Shown here piece by piece: positions 57,401-64,000 of a DNA stretch of 64,000 bases (position 1 is the stretch's first letter; each line of letters starts with the position of its first letter). The translations under genes were made by a program, and so were the position numbers. The DNA comes from Escallonia rubra (lineage: Eukaryota; Streptophyta; Magnoliopsida; Escalloniales; Escalloniaceae): NCBI GenBank assembly GCA_033065855.1, contig JAVXUO010002005.1:451849-515848 (forward strand). Direction: 5' to 3'. The notes under the pieces are model-generated. The model was not told the origin of the DNA and searched no databases. It worked only from the letters and a program-made list of their open reading frames with translations.

Positions 57401-58790
57401 GTCCCTCGGCCATTATATGGACAATTATTGGTTTCACCCTTGGAACTACAAATAATGATGGCTAAGATGAATCAGCGTAAGGATTCATCTGTTCAAATAT
57501 CCACCAAAACGAAGCGGTCCATCACATTCTAATGCAACTTTGATCTAATTTGAGCCCCTTTCCTGGGAAGGCTTCTATTCAGCTTGAATACGTCTTCATT
57601 AGCGTTATACCTATTAAGTTATTCAAAATAATTTTCTGTACTTTACATCCTTTGAAAAGTGAATAATCTACTCCTAACTAAATATACATCCATAAGACAA
57701 GTAAACTCTTCTCGATTCCTAGTGGTTGACATTGATAGCTGATTTGGATCTCAATTATGGAGCCAAGATTATTGAAAAGATCTTTATCTCTCGTCATCTA
57801 GTCTGGGATATAAATCTTGTCCATGCAATGAGATCTGAGGACCATTCTTCTGTCGACAGCTTAACTGAGCCTTGAAACACGAGTTAATTAGTCTTTTGGG
57901 GAAGAACTAACATACGACTTCTTCTTCTTTTAATTAGTAAGTATTATCATGTATATATTCATTTTCTTCAAATTTTTTTACACACAAAATTACGTAAACA
58001 AACCTTAACGGATGACACTACTTTCTAAAAAAGTATAATTATATTTTAGAGGCCTCTTTAGATGGTGTTCAACAACAAAAATTTGGCAGATTATAAGCAT
58101 TTCTTAATCCAAATAAAAATTAGCTCAAATTTTGTTTTATAGATTTACGAGTGGCCTCTAATTAACGACATAATTTGAGAGAGAGCACAGCTCAAAAAGT
58201 AATAAATAAATGGATATGATGCTTGAAAAGCTAGAGGTAATACGAAAATAATGAGACACGTGGATATGTTGCGATCAACAAATGAATTTTGTATGAACAA
58301 TATAGGCGCATATATGTCAGTCAAGAAGAGAGGTGTAACGTAAATGAAACAAGTTGGTAGAAAGAGCCAATATGAGCGAAAGCTCATCACGTTCACTTGA
58401 TTAAGTGACGGGCAACAGGGTAAGGGTCAAAAGAGAGGAAGTCAAAGAAAGGGGGGAAAAGAGGAGAAAGAGAAATGGAAGAGAGGGGCTGGATAGGTGG
58501 ACGATAGATACATCATCTCCATCTACTCTCTACTCTATCTCATCTATCTCATTTATAAATATACTAATCATTTTTTATATTTTGCTGTAAAAATCTATAC
58601 TTGATGCATCGAGTCCTTACATCATCGGCGGTGGGTCTACACTTGATGTATCGAGTCCTTACGTTATCAGGAGCGGGTCTTATACAAGGTCGGATGATCA
58701 TTGTTTCTCCCCATACTTTTTGTTAGAACTTACTTATATTACCAACAAACTATTTGGTTAATGCATTAAAGTAAAAAAGGTAAGAAAATC
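57401..58790. other. Gene-free spacer
   Basis: No recognised genes. It contains a 42-bp tandem repeat at 58594-58677 and a (TG)n/(TA)n tract near 58793-58820. A purine-rich stretch (58430-58500) makes spurious Arg/Glu frames. Confidence 0.45.
58594..58677. repeat. 42-bp tandem duplication
   Basis: Two units starting TCTA(T/C)ACTTGATG(C/T)ATCG, each 42 bp, with a few differences. Confidence 0.85.
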
Positions 58791-58819
58791 CTTGTGTGTG
58801 TGTGTGTGTTATATATATG

Positions 58820-59366
58820 GAGAATTCATATATTAGCTTGAAATTTGAACTCAAAAGTTGCCGCTACAAACAATTTGGAGCTGGGAAGAGTTTAAGCAAA
58901 ATTTCTAATCTCAACATAAATATTGATATAACTATACTATAACTCTCAATAATTAGGAAATATCCGGCAATCCTAGTCAAACTGGGAGATTAATAATTAT
59001 CTTATCAGGATTCTAACTATATCATCAGAGATAGACACATGATCCTCTAGGATCCTAATATAATCCTGATTAGTTTTGTTCATAACTCAGTCCTACTAGG
59101 ACTCGTCTTCCTACCACTATATAAATGGGTTTACCCCCCCCCCCCCCCCCCCCTAGGTATGGGACAATTACACACATACAGATACACATTGTGTCTTTCA
59201 TGCTTTTTCAGAGTTATTATTCTGTAGTTGCGCTCTAACTTAAGCATATGAGAGTTCTTCACCGGAAACCCCACCTGACGGTCACTCGTTTTCTGTCTTG
59301 CAGGTCATCGGTCCAGGCTTGGGTTCCGCAAAGTACGTGGAGCATATTTTTAGCAGCAACAAATAT
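58820..59366 (+). mobile_element. LTR-like retrotransposon fragment
   Basis: It has a TATA box (CTATATAAATGGG, about 59117-59129), a leader beginning with a 20-C homopolymer, the sequence CTAACTTAAGCATATGAGAG followed by CACCGGAAACCCCACCTGACG, and an end in AGCAGCAACA. This order is typical of the R/U5 part of many plant LTRs. The left boundary and a target duplication could not be fixed, so it may be a truncated solo LTR. Confidence 0.5.
59134..59153. repeat. Poly(C) run, about 20 bases
   Basis: Homopolymer just after the TATA box of the LTR-like fragment. The exact length is prone to sequencing error. Confidence 0.9.
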
Positions 59367-61038
59367 GATACTAGTACTAATGGACATAGGCATGTGATTG
59401 TTAATTTTTTTTGCATCCTATGAATTGAAGACTATAATGCTTCAAGTTTAAGTGTTCCTCATTGCCCCAAATGCGGTTACGTTAGATTAATCTTATTACA
59501 CTAGTAACTGAAACTTTTGGCCCCCTCGACTTGACATTCTGAATCCACCCATGAACATCATGCAATAAGATATACATGCATGCTTTCTTTCACGTTTCAT
59601 TGTTTTACTGTATGCATTATTTCTTATTCTCTTTAATTAAAGGTTGTCTGATTATATTGTGCGACGAACTACCCAATTGACTTTTAGTCCATTAGAAAAA
59701 TGCATCCACTTTATGAAAACTCATAAACGTCATTAAGTGAGTGGATTTAGTTGCGCTTGTTTCATATTAAGTGGCACCTTTTTCACCAATCATCAATTAT
59801 TATCGACCCTCATACCTAAACCACCACCTGTTGTAGAGTTAAACCACCATGGCCACCGATCCCATTACAGCTCAACCACTGCCAGCCATCCGACCCGTTA
59901 CAACTTCCATATCCACCCATCACAGCTCAACCACCTCGGCCATTGATCCCATCACAGGTTATCCACCATAGACCATCAAACTCATCACAAACCACCGTCG
60001 CCCGTTCAAACCATCACATCGACCACCGTACCCAAATCCACCAATGTACCAACCTCCACCATTGATCATCGAATTACATAAATTCGTGATTGAGATGCTA
60101 AGAAAAAAGGAGGGGGCAAATTGGAAAATCTATTAACCGCCCATCTTTGGGAAGGTTAAGCGTGAAGTAATTAAAAACAGGGATCTCTGTCATCCACCTT
60201 TTGACGTAGACGGCCGGATCACAACTGGAAAAGTAGGGCTTTTCTGATGCAAATTGTGGCTTATCGTGGTGCTAAATGTGGAGCAGTCCACACACACACA
60301 TGCATATATATACATATATGCATGCATATAAATTTATATAGAGATACATATATTTATATGGAGAGCAGAAGGAGAGAGTATATTTTATCACCGAGTAATC
60401 CCCATATTTGAGCTTCGAAGAAATTAGTAAGAGTGTCCCTTAGCTTTTTCTTGAAATGTTTTTTTTTATTTTTTATTCTCTCTTTCCTTTTATCATTTAT
60501 TTTCTTCCTTCTACCGAGATATCTTCTTTCTCTCCTATTTTTTTTTCTCTCTTTCAAGATTTGTACGCCACTTAAAAAAGATAATTAGCGCATGTGATAA
60601 GACTTTCTTTTTAGCATGAAATATCATCATCTGGTTTCTCCATAAATTGCAAGACTAATGGATTTTTAAGATATGTGGACTTTTTTTAGAAGCCCATATA
60701 TTTGTAATACCAGCCCAGCAGAACTATTGACCACTATCTTTCTTTTTTGTAAAAATATTTTGCTAACAAATGACCCTTCCCCCCCCCAAAAAAAAAAAAA
60801 AAAAAGAATTTCTTTTGACTAGGCATCTAATTTGCATGAGAAAACATAACATTCATCATTTCTCTTGTGTATGGATAGTAGCACCAACACAAGCACATGT
60901 ATATATGTGCCTAAACCATCCCTCGATCTGTAACTTCAAAAAGGGAGAAGAGAGAGATGAAAGCAGACAATTGGGATATATCGTAAGACTCATGGTGTCA
61001 TATCAGGGTGCACTGTAGACACATTTAGTGGTACACAC
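59367..61038. other. Gene-free spacer
   Basis: No gene recognised. The segment 59815-60070 is rich in CCACC and in ATCCCATCACAG/CAGCTCAACCACC-like words, a degenerate minisatellite that could come from a Pro/Thr-rich coding repeat or a captured TE segment. AT and CA microsatellites lie at 60290-60360 and a poly(A) run at about 60787-60805. Confidence 0.45.
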
Positions 61039-62403
61039 ATAAGTGTTTTCTGGCATGACTGGTGGTATGGTAATGGTCCCCTAGCTTCAGAAAATGATAA
61101 GATGGGGCAACAAATCAAGGTTCAGTAGGTTATTTCTGGAGGATCTTGGGATAGCTCTAAAATCCTTAACTTGGTGAACCAAGAAGCCCGTGACCAAATT
61201 GTGAAGGTTTACCTTCCCATGGAAGATGTCACTGAAGACACATGCTGCTGGGGTCCTAACCCAAATGGAAAATTCTCGATTTCAAGTGCTTAAAATCTGA
61301 TTTTGGAGATGCAGCAGGACCTTGAAAATGAGCCTAAATGGCATTGGATTTGAAAAATCAAAACCCCTCAAAAGATCATTCTTTTCTTGTGGCTTGGCCT
61401 ACAAGATAGACTCTGCTCTAACAGTCTAAGAGCCACTAGAAGCATGTCCAATGATTCCAAATGCTTAAGATGTGGAAACCCAAATGAAACCTCTGAGCAT
61501 ATCATTAGGAGGTGTCCTAAAGCTAAGGAACTCTGGGAGAAGTTGTTCTCCAAATAGTAACTCCCTAAAGAAGACAACTTGAGCTTGGAGGATTGGCTGT
61601 CCAACAACATCAAAGACAAAGAAAACCATATATTTGCCAACCTTCAATGGAAAAATACCTTTTTAGCTATCATGTGGCAGGTTTGGAAGGACAGAAATAA
61701 AGAAAGTATAGAAGGGCACAAACTTCCTGGGGAGGTTTCTTGGAAACTTAGCATGAAGTTTGCTGCAGATCAGGAAATAGCTTATGGAAAGAAATTTAAG
61801 GTACCTAAAGAAAATAATCAACTCATAACTTGGGTGTTTCCTATTGCAGGTACTTTCAAGTTGAACACTAATGGATGCGCCAAAAGCAACCTGCAATGAG
61901 GCTTTGCGCCAAAAGCAACCTGCAATGAGGCTTTAGGGGACTGTTAAAGAACTGGCATGGAGAGTGGATGGATGGCTACTATGGATTTCTTCGTACTTCA
62001 GATGTGCTTGAGGCAGAACTCCATGGTATTTTCAAAGGCCTTCAGCTTATCAAGAAAATAGGTCTTACCAATATCCTCATTGAGACAAATTCAAAAGCTG
62101 CCATGGAGTTGATTAGCTGCCAAGACAACATTTTGCACCCTTTGAGCAACCTTGTTAGGGATGCTAAAGTCCTGATTAGAGTCACTAAGTCTAATATTGT
62201 GCATATATTTAGGGAAGGCAATTATTGTGCATATCAACTTTCTAAATGTGGAGAGCAATATAGGGAGTCTTTTGTGTATCTCGTGCAACCACCGAAGGTG
62301 GTTCTCCCTCTCTTAGCTAATAATGTAGCTCAAGTTGCCCATTTTAGGGGCTGATTTTGTTAATGTATTGTTTTCTGTTTTACCAAAAAAAAAATAAGTG
62401 TTT
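61039..62403 (+). mobile_element. 5'-truncated LINE with zf-RVT and RNase H-like domains
   Basis: The insert 61049-62393 starts in the middle of a LINE ORF2 with FWHDWWYGNGPLAS. It continues with the zf-RVT region (CCWGPNPNGKFSI, KIKTPQKIILFLWLGL, CLRCGNPNETSEHII, CPKAKELWEKLFS) and an RNase H-like domain (KLNTNGCAKSN, EAELHGIFKGLQLIKKIG, ILIETNSKAAMELI, IVHIFREGNYCAYQLS). It ends in an A run at 62385-62394. A candidate 10-bp target duplication, ATAAGTGTTT, lies at 61039-61048 and 62394-62403. Several stops and a 29-bp duplication make it non-functional. Confidence 0.85.
61877..61934 (+). repeat. 29-bp exact tandem duplication in the LINE
   Basis: A unit starting GCGCCAAAAGCAACCTGCAA is repeated exactly at 61877-61905 and 61906-61934. 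It shifts the frame of the RNase H-like domain. Confidence 0.97.
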
Positions 62404-62432
62404 CCCCTTTTGAATAATGAAAGACAAATTAA

Positions 62433-62880
62433 TGCCTCGCGAATCCAAAATATGTTTTCCCCTTTTCGTGTATATTCTTAAATGATTCATAGTCTCGACC
62501 CTAACAACGTCATGGGTATAGTGGTACGATGAAAAATGACATCAGCCAAAACTTTTTATTACATTTTGCAGCCAAAGTGAATACGACTAGGAAATTTAGT
62601 TATGCTAGAGCATGTATTACCAAGACGGTGGATAAATTTGAATATTGATGTAAAATGGGCAAACCTCAAATGGCACACTTTAAAATCCATCTTTGAATAA
62701 CTATTTAGGAATTTATTATGAGTAATTTTATATCTTTCATTGTTAAGCTGAGCCCACATTATGCACTTATGTGACTTTTTGTCGGTGATTCTAAAAAGAA
62801 AATAACTCTAGTTATTTATCGTGTTATTTTTTTTGCGCCCAAAAAGTACTAAATCCATCTTTAGGATCGTTGTACATGGT
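62433..62880. repeat. Dispersed direct repeat, copy B (about 445 bp)
   Basis: Second copy of the sequence at 56968-57400, same orientation, about 5.46 kb away and clearly diverged. It directly abuts sequence related to the inverted-repeat arms. Confidence 0.75.
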
Positions 62881-63760
62881 ATTCCCAACCTATCTTGGCT
62901 GTACCCATGGACCCTATGTGAGTTCCATTTTGCACGACACGTCGATACAGTCAACAGTCAATTTTCAACACTTGCATCAGGGCAAAATGCGCACACCCAA
63001 GTCACGTGTATTTTTTTTCCTTTTTTTACGATTCTTCTTCATTAAGTTATTTTAGCACGACTCTTTTTTGGCTAGCGAGACGAACTCGGCGTGCCTCAAC
63101 CTTCGCAACCCCTTTCTTGCTCAGCTGGTCGCACATCTATCTCCCTTGGGGGTCAGCCTGTCTCAATCTTCGCAGTCCTTTTTTGCTCAGTTGGTCGCAC
63201 ATCTTCCCCTCGGGGTTCAGCTGGCCTCAACCTTCGTAGTTTCTTTTTGCTCAGTCGGTCGCACATCTTACCCTCGACGATCGACGTGCCTCAACCTTAA
63301 CAGCCCCTTTTTGCTCCGCGAGTCGCACATCTCCCCCCTTGAGGGTCGTCATGCCTCCCCCCTCGGGGGTCAACGCGCCTTCCCCTCGGGGGGTCGGCTG
63401 CCTTCCCCTTTGGGGTTAGCCTTGGCCTCCCATCTCTGCGCACTTCCTTCCTTTTTCTTCGACCAAGCGCTATGGGAGTGCCATTCGGGCGCCATCTCCG
63501 TGACACCCATCGCACCCACTGACTCCCGTCATCCACACCCTCGCATCATCTCTGCGACCCCCGTCGCCCGGGATCGAGCACCGACTCCGCGACATCTGTC
63601 GCCATGCCAGTGCGCCATTTTCATATCACATGCCCCCGACATTGCACACAGTCCGCTATGCCCATGCGCCGCGCTACTTATACAGACACCGCCCCTCCCG
63701 TTCTCTGTCACATTACCGTGTCCCCGACACCTACACCTCGGCGCACCCATGTGACGCGCC
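62880..63760. mobile_element. Diverged fragment of the inverted-repeat arm family
   Basis: CCATTTTGCACGACAC followed by CAGTCAATTTTCAAC (about 62925-62970) matches 15098-15140 of the right arm, in the same orientation. As in that arm, a GC-rich minisatellite follows after an AT-rich stretch, then a GC-rich segment rich in CACCC and GTCGC. Open frames here come from the repeat and have no recognisable domain. Confidence 0.55.
63090..63400 (+). repeat. About 60-bp GC-rich minisatellite
   Basis: Units contain GCCTCAACCTTCGCA, CCCTTTTTGCTCAG and TGGTCGCACATCT, followed by CCC(T/C)(T/C)GGGGGTCA. About five copies begin near 63092, 63152, 63214, 63274 and later as partial copies. Confidence 0.8.
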
Positions 63761-64000
63761 ACTGATATAGTCGCACCTCATGGATCTATGTGTTGTTTTG
63801 ACTTTGCACCTGCCAAAAGATCACATAGAAGGTACACAACGAGCAATTGAGTATCGTTAGAACCGCTTTATAATCTTAATGGGTTAAGTGTTTCAATTGA
63901 TACCCTGGGGAGTAAAGTGACACCATGGTACAAGTCATAAGGGGTTATTTATTATTTAGCCTTCTAATGAATTAGAAGCACATATATAAACACTTTTCCA
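63761..64000. other. Window end, nothing recognised
   Basis: AT-rich sequence without coding signal. It may still belong to the element fragment to the left, whose end lies outside what I can define. Confidence 0.4.

Overview
The window is nuclear DNA of a flowering plant, most likely a woody eudicot. The protein-coding genes are ordinary angiosperm families with GT-AG introns and long AT-rich introns. The spacers are filled with plant-type transposable elements (MULEs, a Helitron-like element, a hAT MITE, LINE remnants, LTRs) and microsatellites. I cannot name the species.

Five genes are well supported. (1) 2527-3291 (-): an intronless NEDD8-specific Ulp1-type protease (DEN1/NEDP1). (2) 19957-24706 (+): a five-exon tonoplast monosaccharide transporter of the TMT2/MSSP2 type, 738 aa. 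(3) 26184-32473 (+): a six-exon homologue of the alpha/gamma-adaptin-binding protein p34 (AAGAB), 403 aa. (4) 37828-38385 (-): an intronless ATL80-like RING-H2 ubiquitin ligase, whose promoter has been tandemly duplicated. (5) 41368-48310 (-): a 15-exon MLO protein, about 552 aa. Their functions are unrelated (ubiquitin-like cycle, vacuolar sugar loading, vesicle coats, E3 ligase, seven-TM calcium channel/defence). The window is a normal gene-sparse plant arrangement, not a functional cluster.

The most unusual part is about 7.57-16.28 kb. It is an inverted-repeat mobile element with arms of about 2.3 kb (7570-9893 and 14030-16285) around a decayed plant-mobile-domain (PMD) gene on the minus strand (10033-14599). 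Each arm carries an inward-facing TATA promoter, the start of the PMD gene, and two GC-rich minisatellites whose copy numbers differ between arms. The PMD gene is split by a 1542-bp solo LTR (11865-13406) with a perfect 5-bp target duplication. A diverged piece of the same arm family lies at the right edge (about 62.88-63.76 kb).

Other mobile DNA with visible boundaries: a 1235-bp Pack-MULE (3726-4960, 9-bp TSD) holding a fragment of an ATL-type gene; a 1086-bp MULE-like element (16654-17739, 9-bp TSD); a 5'-truncated LINE end on the minus strand (40549-40893, 17-bp TSD); a 435-bp hAT-type MITE (50727-51161, 8-bp TSD); a roughly 4.3-kb non-autonomous Helitron (about 51572-55909); and a LINE tail with zf-RVT and RNase H-like domains (61049-62393, 10-bp TSD). 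A second LINE RNase H remnant is at about 36046-36565. The remaining spacers hold tandem duplications and simple repeats, with no gene I can support. No rRNA, tRNA, CRISPR or bacterial feature was seen.
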